Shown here piece by piece: positions 1-8,621 of a stretch of 64,000 nucleotides of DNA. Position 1 is the first letter of the stretch. Every line of letters begins with the position of its first letter. Source of the DNA: Slackia sp. GTDB taxonomy: Bacteria > Actinomycetota > Coriobacteriia > Anaerosomatales > Anaerosomataceae. The notes under the pieces were generated by a model. The model saw only the letters and a program-made list of their open reading frames with translations, was not told the origin of the DNA and did not search any database. Both the position numbers and the translations under genes were made by a program. The stretch is taken from assembly GCA_020725885.1 (NCBI GenBank), contig DYEA01000017.1, positions 1-64,000 on the forward strand, given 5' to 3'.

Positions 1-51
1 AGGGGACTGAAAATCCCCGTGTCGGCGGTTCAAGTCCGTCTCTGGCCACCA
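1..51 (+). tRNA. tRNA-Phe (GAA), 3' part
   Basis: The window opens inside a tRNA. Bases 2-6 and 14-18 pair as the anticodon stem around the loop CTGAAAA, giving anticodon GAA (9-11), so phenylalanine. A short variable loop follows, then a T-arm (24-28/36-40, loop TTCAAGT), the 3' acceptor strand (41-47), discriminator A48 and an encoded CCA (49-51). The D-arm and the 5' acceptor strand lie outside the window. Confidence 0.9.
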
Positions 52-61
52 TCCGACTGCG

Positions 62-90
62 AGCCGGCTCCCCCGGGGGCCGGCTTCTTT
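62..90 (+). terminator. Rho-independent terminator after tRNA-Phe
   Basis: A perfect 7-bp inverted repeat AGCCGGC (62-68) / GCCGGCT (79-85), extended inward by C/G runs, is followed by TCTTT. It lies 10 bases after the tRNA CCA end and is the expected end of that transcript. Confidence 0.75.
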
Positions 91-209
91 CATCGGATCG
101 CTCTCGGACGACCTCTGAGCCGCCTCATCCGCGTGCGCTGCTCGGATTCCCTGCCGCTGCTACAAGCGAAGACGCCGTGCTGCACCGACATCCTCGCGTG
201 AGCGTCCGT

Positions 210-710
210 CTACGGGCCCTCCGTGCCAGCGGTCCGGGCCTTCTCGAGCCAGACGAGCGTCAAGGCGTCGCTTTGCCGCTGCCGCCTGGTCTCCTGGTAC
301 CCGAGCGACCGATACAGCCGGATCGTCTCCTCGCTCTGGTGCCCGGTGAACAGCTCGAACCGCCTCGCTTGAGGCAGGCTACGCTCCAGCGCGACCATAA
401 GAGCGCGCCCGATCCCGCGGCGCTGGAACGCGGGGTCGACCACGAGCCGCGCGACGTGGCAGACGCCGTCGCTGTCCAGCCGCCCTTGCACGCTTCCCAC
501 GATGGCGCCGTCGTACGTCGCTTTGAACACCACGCTGTCTTCGTACCGAGCGAGGTGCTCCGCAAGCGTCTCGTCGAGAGGCGGAAGCGAGGGCACGCCG
601 TACTGCCTTGCGACGGGGGCGAATGCCCGCTTGATGAGCGCGAGGATCTCGGCGGCGTCGTCAACGGTGGCTCGCGCGATGATCGCCTGGTTCGCTGGGC
701 CCGCTTCCAT
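210..710 (-). CDS. GNAT family N-acetyltransferase
   Basis: A 166-residue protein with the GNAT fold signature: the acetyl-CoA pyrophosphate-binding loop QRRGIGRAL at residues 96-104, preceded by the beta4 strand VARLVVDP and followed by a beta5 region with LYRSLGYQE near the C-terminus. The family transfers an acetyl group from acetyl-CoA to an amine on a small molecule or protein; the substrate cannot be read from the sequence. It stands alone between a tRNA and a divergent exported protein gene. Length is normal for a single-domain GNAT. The ATG at 710 has only a weak ribosome-binding site. Confidence 0.85.
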   Translation of the reverse strand: MEAGPANQAIIARATVDDAAEILALIKRAFAPVARQYGVPSLPPLDETLAEHLARYEDSVVFKATYDGAIVGSVQGRLDSDGVCHVARLVVDPAFQRRGIGRALMVALERSLPQARRFELFTGHQSEETIRLYRSLGYQETRRQRQSDALTLVWLEKARTAGTEGP

Positions 711-805
711 GCCCGTAGGCTAGCACACCCGTCGACCTCGTCTGAGCACCCCCGATGCTGCTATCCTATTCGACGCACCGAAGGGCGAGACGACCGGAGC
801 GTCGT

Positions 806-1996
806 ATGCGCCGCCGATCCCGCATGACAGTCCCTGCAGCGTTCCTCCTCGCCGCCGCCCTCCTCGCCGGCGTCGCGACGCCCGCTGCTGCCGCTCCCGT
901 CGACGCCCAGATCCAGCAGAAGGAGGCGGAGCGGCAAGCCGCGCTCGCCGAAGTCGCGCAGCTGCAGGCGCAGCTCGAAGAGCAGATCCGCTCGTACCTC
1001 GACCTCGTGGCGCGGATCGACCAAGCTCGGCAGGACGTGTTCGATGCGCAAGGGCGCGTGGCAGAGGCCGAGCTCGAGCTTGAGCGGGCGCGGGAAGCGT
1101 TCAACGCGCGCGCCGCGGAACTGTACCGCTCCGGACGCGTGGACTACCTCGAGGTGCTGCTGTCCGCCGACTCGGTCCCTGACCTGTTCCAACGCATCGA
1201 CTACCTGTTCTTCGTCACCAGGTACGACACGCGCGTCGTCGAGGACCTGACCGTCGCCAAGCGGCAGCGGGCCTTCGAGCAGCGCGAGTACGAGGACCGC
1301 GTCGTGCGCCTCGAGCAGATGCGTATCGAAGCCGAGGCGCGCCGCAAGGCGATCGAGCAGGCTATCCAAGACCAACAGGCCCGCGCGGCAGCGCTTGGGG
1401 AAGACATCGCCGAGCTTATGCGCCGCAGGGCGGCCGAGGCCGCGCGCGGCGGGACGCCGGGAAGGGACTTCGCTCCTGACACGATCATCTCCGACGCCAA
1501 CTTCCGCGATGCGCGGTCGATGAGCGTCTCGGACGTCCAGGCCTTCCTCGAGGGGCTTTCGAGCACGCTCGCGACGTACCGCGGGCGAGACTATGCGGGG
1601 CGCGAGCGGACCGCGGCCGAGATGATCGTGGACGCCGCGATCGCGTGGAACGTCTCGCCGAAGGTGATCCTCGTGACGCTCCAGAAGGAGCAGTCGTTGC
1701 TCGAGGACAGGAGCCCGTCGCAGTACGCGTACGATTGGGCGATGGGGTGCGGCAAGACCGACAGCTCCACGCTCACGCAGTACAAGGGGTTCGGGAACCA
1801 GATCTGGTACGGCGCGCGGGCGCTCGACCGCAACGCCGACGGCTGGTACCCGGGCGTCCGCCTCACGATCGACGGCAGCCCTGTCTTCCCCACGAACGCG
1901 TCGACGTACTCGCTTTACCGCTACACCCCGCACCTGCACGGCAACACGTCGTTCTGGATGCTGTACTGGCGCTACTTCGGCGACCCCGTCTCGTGA
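806..1996 (+). CDS. Exported coiled-coil protein with lysozyme-like C-terminal domain
   Basis: Starting at the ATG at 806 (GGAG six bases upstream) the product is 396 residues. A signal peptide with a hydrophobic core and AAAAP cleavage region is followed by about 200 residues of coiled coil with a PcsB-type hinge (ARAAELYRSG... LLSADSVPDLFQRIDYL). The C-terminal ~130 residues carry VSPKVILVTLQKEQSLL, AMGCG and KGFGNQIWYGA, recognisable from exported actinobacterial proteins with a lysozyme-like fold. I infer a cell-wall hydrolase or wall-binding protein whose coiled coil restrains the catalytic head. An in-frame upstream ATG at 755 has no ribosome-binding site. The gene precedes a two-component system but has its own stop and a 75-base gap. 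Confidence 0.75.
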   Translation: MRRRSRMTVPAAFLLAAALLAGVATPAAAAPVDAQIQQKEAERQAALAEVAQLQAQLEEQIRSYLDLVARIDQARQDVFDAQGRVAEAELELERAREAFNARAAELYRSGRVDYLEVLLSADSVPDLFQRIDYLFFVTRYDTRVVEDLTVAKRQRAFEQREYEDRVVRLEQMRIEAEARRKAIEQAIQDQQARAAALGEDIAELMRRRAAEAARGGTPGRDFAPDTIISDANFRDARSMSVSDVQAFLEGLSSTLATYRGRDYAGRERTAAEMIVDAAIAWNVSPKVILVTLQKEQSLLEDRSPSQYAYDWAMGCGKTDSSTLTQYKGFGNQIWYGARALDRNADGWYPGVRLTIDGSPVFPTNASTYSLYRYTPHLHGNTSFWMLYWRYFGDPVS

Positions 1997-2071
1997 GCGG
2001 ACCTCCGGCGGCATCGCTCGTCCCGCCTGCGTCGTTATACACTCGTGCAGGCGTCGAACGGGAGGAGCGCG

Positions 2072-2764
2072 ATGCCACGGGCCTTGGTGGTTGACGACGA
2101 ACGCAACATCAGGGACCTAGTGAAGGTCTACCTCGTTGCGGCTGGTTTCGAAGTGGACGAGGCTGCGGACGGCCCGACGGCGGTCGAGATGGTGGCCCAG
2201 TGGCAGTACGACGCGGTCGTGTTGGACATCATGCTCCCAGGTGCTGACGGCGCCGAGGTGTGCCGGCGCATCCGAGAGACCTCCGACGTCCCGGTCGTCA
2301 TGCTGACGGCGCGCGATACGGAAGCCGACAAAGTAGGGCTTCTGGACGCTGGAGCGGACGACTACGTGACCAAGCCGTTCTCGCCACCGGAGCTCGTCGC
2401 ACGGGTCAGGGCGGCCGTCCGGCGGTACCGCGGATCTCAAGCCTCTGCTGACCACGCGGTCTTGCGCGCCGGCGGCCTGGTGCTCGATCCAGCCGCGCAC
2501 GAGGTCAGCGTGGACGGTGAGCCGGTCGTGCTCACGGCCAAGGAGTTCGCCATCCTCGAGGTCATGATGTGCCAGCCGGGGATCGTGCTCACGCGGCGGC
2601 AGATCCTGGATGCGGCGTGGGGATTCAGCGACTTTGTGGATGAGCGCGGAGTGGACGTCCACGTCCGGCACCTGCGCGAAAAGCTCGGTGATGATGCCGC
2701 AAGCCCGCGCTTCATCGAGACCGTCAGGGGCGTCGGATACCGGTTCAAGAAGGATGCGAGGTGA
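2072..2764 (+). CDS. OmpR/PhoB-family DNA-binding response regulator
   Basis: 230 residues. The receiver domain has the acidic pair D8/D9, phosphoacceptor D52 in VVLDIMLPG, T79 and K101 in YVTKPF. The C-terminal winged helix carries LTAKEFAILEVM and the recognition-helix/wing region VDVHVRHLREKL with GVGYRF, the OmpR-type hallmark. It should bind DNA as a phosphorylation-dependent dimer. The ATG at 2072 is chosen because GGGAGGAG lies just upstream; an upstream GTG at 2045 has no such site. Its stop overlaps the start of the downstream histidine kinase, so the pair is translationally coupled. The regulon is unknown. Confidence 0.95.
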   Translation: MPRALVVDDERNIRDLVKVYLVAAGFEVDEAADGPTAVEMVAQWQYDAVVLDIMLPGADGAEVCRRIRETSDVPVVMLTARDTEADKVGLLDAGADDYVTKPFSPPELVARVRAAVRRYRGSQASADHAVLRAGGLVLDPAAHEVSVDGEPVVLTAKEFAILEVMMCQPGIVLTRRQILDAAWGFSDFVDERGVDVHVRHLREKLGDDAASPRFIETVRGVGYRFKKDAR

Positions 2765-4158
2765 GGAGCCTGCCCGCTTCGCGCTCGACGCTCGCCGCTC
2801 GTGTACGGCGCGCCACGGTGCTTGCGGCCGCGTTGTCTGTGCTCGTCGCGGCCATCGCCTTCTACGCCGTGTGGTCCGTGCAGATCGTCGCGACGCGCAC
2901 CCAGGAGCTCGGGCGGCAAGTCGGGGCGCTCGCGAGCGGCCTCCGTGCCGGTGGACCGCTCGATGCGTCGGTCGACGCCGGCCTGCGGGGTCGTTTGCTT
3001 CGCACGCAAGCTGCGCTCATCGGGGCGCGGCTGCTCGTTGTTGATGGGTCCGGCCGGGTGGCCTTCTCGACGTTCGAGCAGGGCGCCGGACCGCGTTCGA
3101 TCGACCTGCAGGCGTTCAAGGACGCAGGCGACGGCGTGCGCGTCGCGGTCAGAGACGTCGGCTCTGGCGAGCGGCTGCTGCTCGTCGCAGCGCCCATCGA
3201 CGGCAACAGCTACCTGATCGGCGCCCAGACGGTGCGCGACGTGCAGCGCGCCCGAACACCCCTGATTGCGACCCTCGTCGCGTGCATGGCCCTTGCGCTC
3301 ACGGCGGCGTGGGTCGCTGGCGGCGCGAGCGCCGCCAGGATCGCCGCGCCGATCACCCGCCTTCGCGACGGCGCGGAGGCGATCGCCGCCGGCCAGTGGG
3401 GGCTCGAGGTAGCGGTCGAGGGCGACGAAGAGACTGCGGCGCTGGCCGAGGCGTTCAACGCCATGTCCCGGCGCGTCGCGGCCGTCTACGAAGCCCAGAA
3501 GTCCTTCGTGAGCGACGTGTCTCACGAGATCAGGACGCCGGTCTCGTCGATCGCCGGCTACGCCCAGGCGATCGCGGACGGCACGGCGAGCGACCGCGAG
3601 ACCGTCACGCGGTTCGCTGGCGTCATCCGGGAGGAGGCGCACCGGCTCGCGGACATCACCAAGACGTTGCTTGCGCTCGCGGACCTTGACGCGGGCCGGG
3701 TCGAACTGCGCTGGGAGCCCGTCGACGGCCGCTTCCTGTCAGAGGCGATCCAGAGCCGGTTCGTGCAGGCGGCCAAGCGGCTCGACGTGGGGCCGCTCGA
3801 GCCGGACGGGGCCCGCCCGTACGCCGACCGGGAGCGGTTGCTGCAGGTGGTGAGCATCCTGGTGGACAACGCCCTCAAACACGCGCCGCCTGAAGGGCGC
3901 GTGCGCGTGAGCGCGACGCGTTCCTCGGGCTCGTGGTCTCTCCTGGTCGACGACGAGGGGCCCGGCGTGCCAACAGAGGACAGAGAGCGCATATTCGAGC
4001 GGTTCGTCCGGCTGGACCGTGCGAGAGCGTCGGGGGGCGGTTCGGGGCTGGGTCTGCCTATCGCCCGCCGGCTCGTGGAGCTGATGGGTGGTTCCATCTC
4101 CGTGCAGGAAAGCCCGCTCGGCGGCGCACGGTTCGTCGTCACGCTGCCGGAGGCGTGA
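2761..4158 (+). CDS. Sensor histidine kinase (HAMP, HisKA, HATPase)
   Basis: 465 residues starting with GTG inside GTGA, which also holds the regulator's stop codon. Layout: N-terminal membrane helix (about 20-42), a short extracytoplasmic sensor of about 130 residues, a second helix (about 165-187), HAMP, a dimerisation helix with H-box SHEIRTPVSS (H255), N-box VDNALKHAP (about 367-375), G1 DDEGPGVP and G2 GGGSGLGLP. Every catalytic element is intact, so this is an active autokinase and the partner of the upstream OmpR-type regulator. The sensor domain matches nothing I recognise, so the stimulus is unknown. Confidence 0.95.
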   Translation: MRSLPASRSTLAARVRRATVLAAALSVLVAAIAFYAVWSVQIVATRTQELGRQVGALASGLRAGGPLDASVDAGLRGRLLRTQAALIGARLLVVDGSGRVAFSTFEQGAGPRSIDLQAFKDAGDGVRVAVRDVGSGERLLLVAAPIDGNSYLIGAQTVRDVQRARTPLIATLVACMALALTAAWVAGGASAARIAAPITRLRDGAEAIAAGQWGLEVAVEGDEETAALAEAFNAMSRRVAAVYEAQKSFVSDVSHEIRTPVSSIAGYAQAIADGTASDRETVTRFAGVIREEAHRLADITKTLLALADLDAGRVELRWEPVDGRFLSEAIQSRFVQAAKRLDVGPLEPDGARPYADRERLLQVVSILVDNALKHAPPEGRVRVSATRSSGSWSLLVDDEGPGVPTEDRERIFERFVRLDRARASGGGSGLGLPIARRLVELMGGSISVQESPLGGARFVVTLPEA

Positions 4159-4282
4159 ACGGCTCAACAGATTCGCAACACTGCCCCAACGGCTGCGCAA
4201 TGCGTCGCGCCGACTATGAGGGCAGACGATGGATCCGGCCCGGGCTTGCCGGACGGAGTAGAATCGAAGCGAGGTGACGGAG

Positions 4283-4825
4283 ATGGCGTCCATCTTCGAG
4301 AAGCGCACGATCGCGATTGTCGCGGTGATCGCCGTGGCGGCCGTGGCCGTCCCGGCAGCAGCCAGCGCGCTTCCGCGCACGGCGCGGCCGGCAGCGTCTT
4401 CGAGCGCGACTGCCCAGGCGAACCAGGCCACAGTCACGGAAAACCTGCGGAACCGCATCGAGAACGTGCTGCGCGCCCATGAGGCCCGTTTCGACGCCGC
4501 TTCCGCATTGCTGGCCAAGCGCCAGGAGCGGCTCCAGGTTCTCGCCAGCAAGGTCGAGTCGCTGGGCGCTGACGTGACGTCGGTGCGCGCGAAGATCGAG
4601 GAGTCGCGTCAGCTGCTCGTCCAAGCGCGCGAGCGCGAGCGTGTCGCCGCGGCCGCGATGCGGGGCGTCGCGGACGCCGAAGATCGCCGCGGCGCGTTCC
4701 GTCAGGCGCGTCTGCAGGTCCGGGAAGCTGTCATGCTCCTCAAGCAGTCCCGGGTGAAGCTTCGCGAAGCGGCTCTCGAGCTCCGCAAGATCGCGATCCA
4801 GCTGAAGGAGGCTGCGGACGAGTGA
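4283..4825 (+). CDS. Exported coiled-coil protein of unknown function
   Basis: 180 residues from the ATG at 4283 (GAGGTG six bases upstream; a GTG at 4274 is inside that site). Residues ~10-30 form a hydrophobic signal or anchor segment (TIAIVAVIAVAAVAVPAAAS), then almost the whole protein is Arg/Glu/Ala-rich heptad coiled coil with no Cys and no catalytic motif. It lies downstream of the two-component system and its stop codon overlaps the start of a small lipoprotein gene, so the two are expected to be made together, probably as an envelope stress-type pair. No family recognised. Confidence 0.75.
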   Translation: MASIFEKRTIAIVAVIAVAAVAVPAAASALPRTARPAASSSATAQANQATVTENLRNRIENVLRAHEARFDAASALLAKRQERLQVLASKVESLGADVTSVRAKIEESRQLLVQARERERVAAAAMRGVADAEDRRGAFRQARLQVREAVMLLKQSRVKLREAALELRKIAIQLKEAADE

Positions 4826-5139
4826 GCAGGCTCGCCCCGGCCGTTGTCGCGCTCGTGCTCGTGGCGCTCGTCGTTGTGGCGGGCGCCACGGGATGTTCTC
4901 GTGCGCGCCGTTTTGAAGGCGGGACGGGTGCGTCCGTCGCGGCGACCGCCTCTGTCGCAGCGAGCGCTACGAGCGAAGCCGCGTCGCCGTCCGCCAGCGG
5001 CGTCTCGGACGACGTCAAACCGGCGCCGCAAGACGCCGCGGCCGTCATCCGTGAGCTTGACGCGATCGAGCGTGAGCTCGGAGGCATGGATCTTCCCAGC
5101 GAGATGGATTTCGACGGGCTGGAAGGCGAGATCCGCTGA
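4822..5139 (+). CDS. Small predicted lipoprotein
   Basis: 105 residues, GTG start overlapping the preceding TGA (GTGA). The N-terminus is a lipoprotein signal: hydrophobic core VVALVLVALVVVAGATGC with a lipobox AGATGC, followed by a low-complexity Ala/Ser linker and an acidic C-terminus (DAIERELGGMDLPSEMDF). It should be lipidated and held on the outer face of the membrane. Co-translated with the coiled-coil protein upstream, possibly its partner. Function not recognised. Confidence 0.7.
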   Translation: MSRLAPAVVALVLVALVVVAGATGCSRARRFEGGTGASVAATASVAASATSEAASPSASGVSDDVKPAPQDAAAVIRELDAIERELGGMDLPSEMDFDGLEGEIR

Positions 5140-5174
5140 CCTCGCGGTTCGCGGCCACCCCCCAGTCCTGAGCG

Positions 5175-6656
5175 CTACAAGTACTGCCAGACGTCGTCGA
5201 TGCCTGCCTCGGCGGCAGGGACTGCTTCAACGATGGAGAGCGCGAAGCCCCCTGCTTCTGACGAAACGAGCCGCAGGTCGACGACTTCGGGGAACTCGAG
5301 CCACCGCCCGTCCGCATCGATCAGGCGCTTGACCTTCGGCCTGAGCAAGTCGTCGCGGTTGACGCGGAACACCACGCCGATGCTCCCGTCGCTCAAGCGC
5401 ACCACGGCTCCCATGGGGTAGATGCCGAGCAGCGCGACGAGCGCCTTGGTGAGCGACGGGTCGTACGCCTTGTTCCTGCCCTGCATGAGCACCGCGAGGG
5501 CCTTGTCCGGCCGGATCTCGCGGCGGAACGGCCGGCGCGTGGTCATCGCATCGTATGCGTCGCACAAGGCCACGATTTTCGAGAACAGGTGCTGCTCTCG
5601 TGGCTCCTTCGGCTCCGGGTAGCCCTGAAGGTCGTGGCGCAGGTGGTGCTCGTAGGCGACCACCATGGGCATCTGGTCGACGAGCTGGATGCGCTTGAGC
5701 AGGTCGGCGCCTTCGGTCGTGTGGCTCTTGACGATCTGCCATTCATCAGCCGTGAGCGGTCCTTCCTTGAGCAGGATGTCCTCGGGGATGCGGACCTTGC
5801 CGAGGTCATAGAGCAGCGCGGACAGTCCGAGCGACTTGAGCGACTCAGAGTCCAGTCCGAGCGACGCCCCGAGCGCCAGCGACAGGATGCACACGTTGAT
5901 GGAGTGGTTGAGCGTGTAGTCGTCGTGGCTTTTGATCGCGGTCAGGCCCAAGACGGCCGCGGGGTCCTTCAGCAGCATGTCAAGCAGGCCGCTCACCACC
6001 GACTGCAGCGGCTCGACCTCGAAGACCTTGCCGAGCTTCGCTTTCGTCTCGACGTCGTGCATCACTTCGAGCCCGCGGTCGTACTCCCGGCGGGCCTGCG
6101 CTTTGTGCTCCTGGGCTTCCGTCTCGCGTGCGGTCTCGTCGAGGTCGGTAGTCTCCGACACCGTGACCGCAGTCGCCCCACGCGCGGCGAGCGCCGCGGC
6201 CGCAGCTTCGGCGTCAGTGATGTCCGGGTCGTTGAGGACCGAGACGAGCGCGCGCGCATCGTCCTGGGTGAATCCGAGGCCCAACGTGATCGCGGAGACG
6301 CCGCGAGCGAGCGTGTCCTCGATGACCTTCCGGTACGTGACGCTCTCTTCGGGCAGCACGTGGTTCTCGATGAACAGCGTGCCCTTGTAGATGTTCACCG
6401 TGACCGACTCGAAGCCCAGGTCCATGACGTCGGACACGGCTTGCACCAGAGCTTCCAGCGACTGCACGACGAGCGGGTGGGTCTCGGGGTACAGCGATGC
6501 GTTCGTGGTCGAGACGGCGAGCGCTCTGGCGAGGTCTCGGGCGCGCTGCAGCCGTTTGGCCGTCGCGAATGGCGTCCGGGCAGCCGGTTGCGCAAGCGCC
6601 GCGATCTCCTCGTTCGTCTCGAGCCGGTCATCTCGCGGCATGCTCTCGTCACTCAC
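5175..6656 (-). CDS. HD-GYP-like protein with substituted HD motif
   Basis: 493 residues. Residues ~35-145 form an N-terminal module (SLYPETHPLV... FTQDDARALVSVLND) also found in the upstream neighbour. Residues ~245-400 are an HD-GYP domain: H251, H312, H337/H338, GYP (345-347) and D366 are present, but the defining HD pair is Y283-D284 (LLYDLGK) and the usual HHExxDGxGYP reads HHLRHDLQGYP. Active HD-GYP proteins hydrolyse cyclic di-GMP with a two- or three-metal centre; here one metal-ligand His is missing, so it may bind without cleaving or have altered activity. Its start overlaps the end of the HEAT-like gene by 8 bases, indicating translational coupling. Confidence 0.85.
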   Translation of the reverse strand: MSDESMPRDDRLETNEEIAALAQPAARTPFATAKRLQRARDLARALAVSTTNASLYPETHPLVVQSLEALVQAVSDVMDLGFESVTVNIYKGTLFIENHVLPEESVTYRKVIEDTLARGVSAITLGLGFTQDDARALVSVLNDPDITDAEAAAAALAARGATAVTVSETTDLDETARETEAQEHKAQARREYDRGLEVMHDVETKAKLGKVFEVEPLQSVVSGLLDMLLKDPAAVLGLTAIKSHDDYTLNHSINVCILSLALGASLGLDSESLKSLGLSALLYDLGKVRIPEDILLKEGPLTADEWQIVKSHTTEGADLLKRIQLVDQMPMVVAYEHHLRHDLQGYPEPKEPREQHLFSKIVALCDAYDAMTTRRPFRREIRPDKALAVLMQGRNKAYDPSLTKALVALLGIYPMGAVVRLSDGSIGVVFRVNRDDLLRPKVKRLIDADGRWLEFPEVVDLRLVSSEAGGFALSIVEAVPAAEAGIDDVWQYL

Positions 6657-8469
6657 GTGGATCGCTCCCCTCCGCAGTCGTGCCGTGGTCGATGGCCGTC
6701 AGTGCCTCGCGCGCCCGCTGCACGAGCTCGCGCGTCCGTCTGAGCACGGGCCGGCGTGCCGCGATGCGCGCAACCGCGTCGCGCGCAGGCGCGTACCGCG
6801 TCTGCGCGACGCACCTGAGGATTTCGAGCTTGAGCCCATGGTTCCTACGAAGCGGGGCATCTTCCGCGAGCACGCGGACCAACGCGGGCATCGCGTCCAG
6901 GAGATTCGCGCGGCAGATTTCCCGCACCGCTGCGAGGCGTGTCTGCTCGTCTCCGCGGTGTACTGCGGAGACGATGGCAGCCACAGCTTCCGGTGTCGCG
7001 TTCTCCGCGAGCGCCCGCAGCGTGCCGAGCCGCACCGCGGCGGAGGCATGCTGAACGCCGCGCGCGGCGATCCCGACGAGGCGTTTGTCGCCCATGGCGA
7101 GCAGGAGCTCGACTGCCGCAAGCGCGCGACGGTCGTCGTCTCCGCCGAGGTCGGATGATGCCGCGGCGGCGACCTGCTCGGTGAGCTTCATGGCGGCGTT
7201 GAGAAGCGGCGCGCGTTGGGCGCCCTCGAGCCGCGCCGCTGCGTCGAGGATTTCGCGGGCGAGGCGCCTGGCCGCAGCGGACGCCTCGGTAGCAAGGTCG
7301 GGTGTCGCGGCAGACTGCGCGATGAGCGCAGCGGCCTCGTCCAGCCGCCCGCTCGTTCCTGCGCGGAGCGTCCGGGAGGCGGCCTCTGCGAGCGCTGCGA
7401 GCGACTCAGCGTCGGCGTGGCGCGTGAAGACGTCGATGCATGCGTCGAGCGCGCGCTCTGCGGCCGCAGCGGGAGTAGCGGCGCGCACGAGTCCTTCGAT
7501 GGAGATCTGGTCGGCCTCGTCGGTCTCCGCTTCAGCGGCGATCGCCGCCGGATCGACCTGCTCCGGGACGCCTCGCACGGGATCCGCCTGCGGTATCGGC
7601 TGAACGAGCGCCTTGATCTCGCGCAAGACGTCGGGCGGCAGCGGGACCTCGTGCAGCAACACGTCCGGCCGGGTGTTCCGCTGCTCGGCCGTGAGGCGCA
7701 GCAGGCGCGCGAGAGCGGCCGGCGGGAGCTTGGCGAGCGCGGAGAGCATGCCGTCCATCGGCCGGCCGTCGGGCGTGCGGGACAGCGCGTCTTGCAGCAG
7801 GCGTATGCGCGTGTCCTCGTCGAGCAACAGCAGGGACTGCGCGATCCGGGCGAGCGCGAGGTCCCGCATGGCAGGCTCGACGCCCTGGAGCGTCCGTGCG
7901 ACCTCATCGACGGGGTCGTCCGTGCCTGCGGATCGGCGCCACTGCTCGCATGCGCCAGGCAGCAGCGGCGCGATGTCGGAGAGCGGGGCGGCTACGAGGT
8001 CGACGCCCGCCAGCCCCTTCTCCTCGCTTGCTCGCAGCGAGACTTCGACGACGGCGATGTTCTGAGCTCCAGCAGCCACCAGCGCAGCGCGAGCGCCGCC
8101 GCCCATGCGCACCTCGCGCGCGTCACGTGCGAGCAGGTCCAGCAACGCGCCGACCTCGGCGGCAGACACGTGCGGACCCACGATGAGCTGTCCGACCTGC
8201 AATGCGTGCAGTGACTCGGCAAGCGCGGCCGTCGCTTGCCGTCCCTCGCCGACAGGTACGCCGTCGAGCAGGAAGCGCTCTCTGTCGACGGCCAGCCGTA
8301 CCGGCTCACCTGGCACCATGGCTCGCAGCGCGTCGGTAGCCCGATGCACGGCGTCCTCGCGCATCGGAGACGAGGGAGGGTATAGCCGGACGGCGGCCGC
8401 GGCGGATGCGAGCGCGCGCAGCGCGTTCTCCGCCGCCGCTGTCCGCTCGTTGTCCAACGCCCGTGCCAC
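6649..8469 (-). CDS. Large alpha-helical HEAT-repeat-like protein
   Basis: 606 residues from the GTG at 8469, chosen because GGGAGG lies directly upstream; the open frame extends further but without a site. Residues ~20-120 (RLYPPSSPMRED... VSAAEVGALLDLLARD) align by eye with the N-terminal module of the HD-GYP-like protein downstream. The rest is Ala/Leu-rich helical repeat with typical HEAT-like phrases near the C-terminus (AVELLLAMGDKRLVGIAARGV, AVRLGTLRALAEN, ARDAVARIAARRP). No catalytic motif or export signal. It is probably a cytoplasmic scaffold that works with the HD-GYP-like protein, to which it is translationally coupled. Confidence 0.75.
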   Translation of the reverse strand: MARALDNERTAAAENALRALASAAAAVRLYPPSSPMREDAVHRATDALRAMVPGEPVRLAVDRERFLLDGVPVGEGRQATAALAESLHALQVGQLIVGPHVSAAEVGALLDLLARDAREVRMGGGARAALVAAGAQNIAVVEVSLRASEEKGLAGVDLVAAPLSDIAPLLPGACEQWRRSAGTDDPVDEVARTLQGVEPAMRDLALARIAQSLLLLDEDTRIRLLQDALSRTPDGRPMDGMLSALAKLPPAALARLLRLTAEQRNTRPDVLLHEVPLPPDVLREIKALVQPIPQADPVRGVPEQVDPAAIAAEAETDEADQISIEGLVRAATPAAAAERALDACIDVFTRHADAESLAALAEAASRTLRAGTSGRLDEAAALIAQSAATPDLATEASAAARRLAREILDAAARLEGAQRAPLLNAAMKLTEQVAAAASSDLGGDDDRRALAAVELLLAMGDKRLVGIAARGVQHASAAVRLGTLRALAENATPEAVAAIVSAVHRGDEQTRLAAVREICRANLLDAMPALVRVLAEDAPLRRNHGLKLEILRCVAQTRYAPARDAVARIAARRPVLRRTRELVQRAREALTAIDHGTTAEGSDPRE

Positions 8470-8621
8470 GCTGCCTCCCAGAACGCTTTGTCTGGTGTAT
8501 CGGCTCGACGAAGGCCGCGTATCGCGACCTTCGTCACACATCGGGGCTCGCCGACTGGACGATTGCTGCCGATATGCACATAGTAACCCTCGGACGCATG
8601 GTTCGTACCCGGAGGATGCGC

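Noticed and set aside
8563-8586. GCCGATAT at 8569-8576 as another sigma28-like promoter for the IrrE-like gene
   Set aside because: No TAAA or TCAA at 15-16 bases upstream and no LytTR-like repeat; a chance match is likely.
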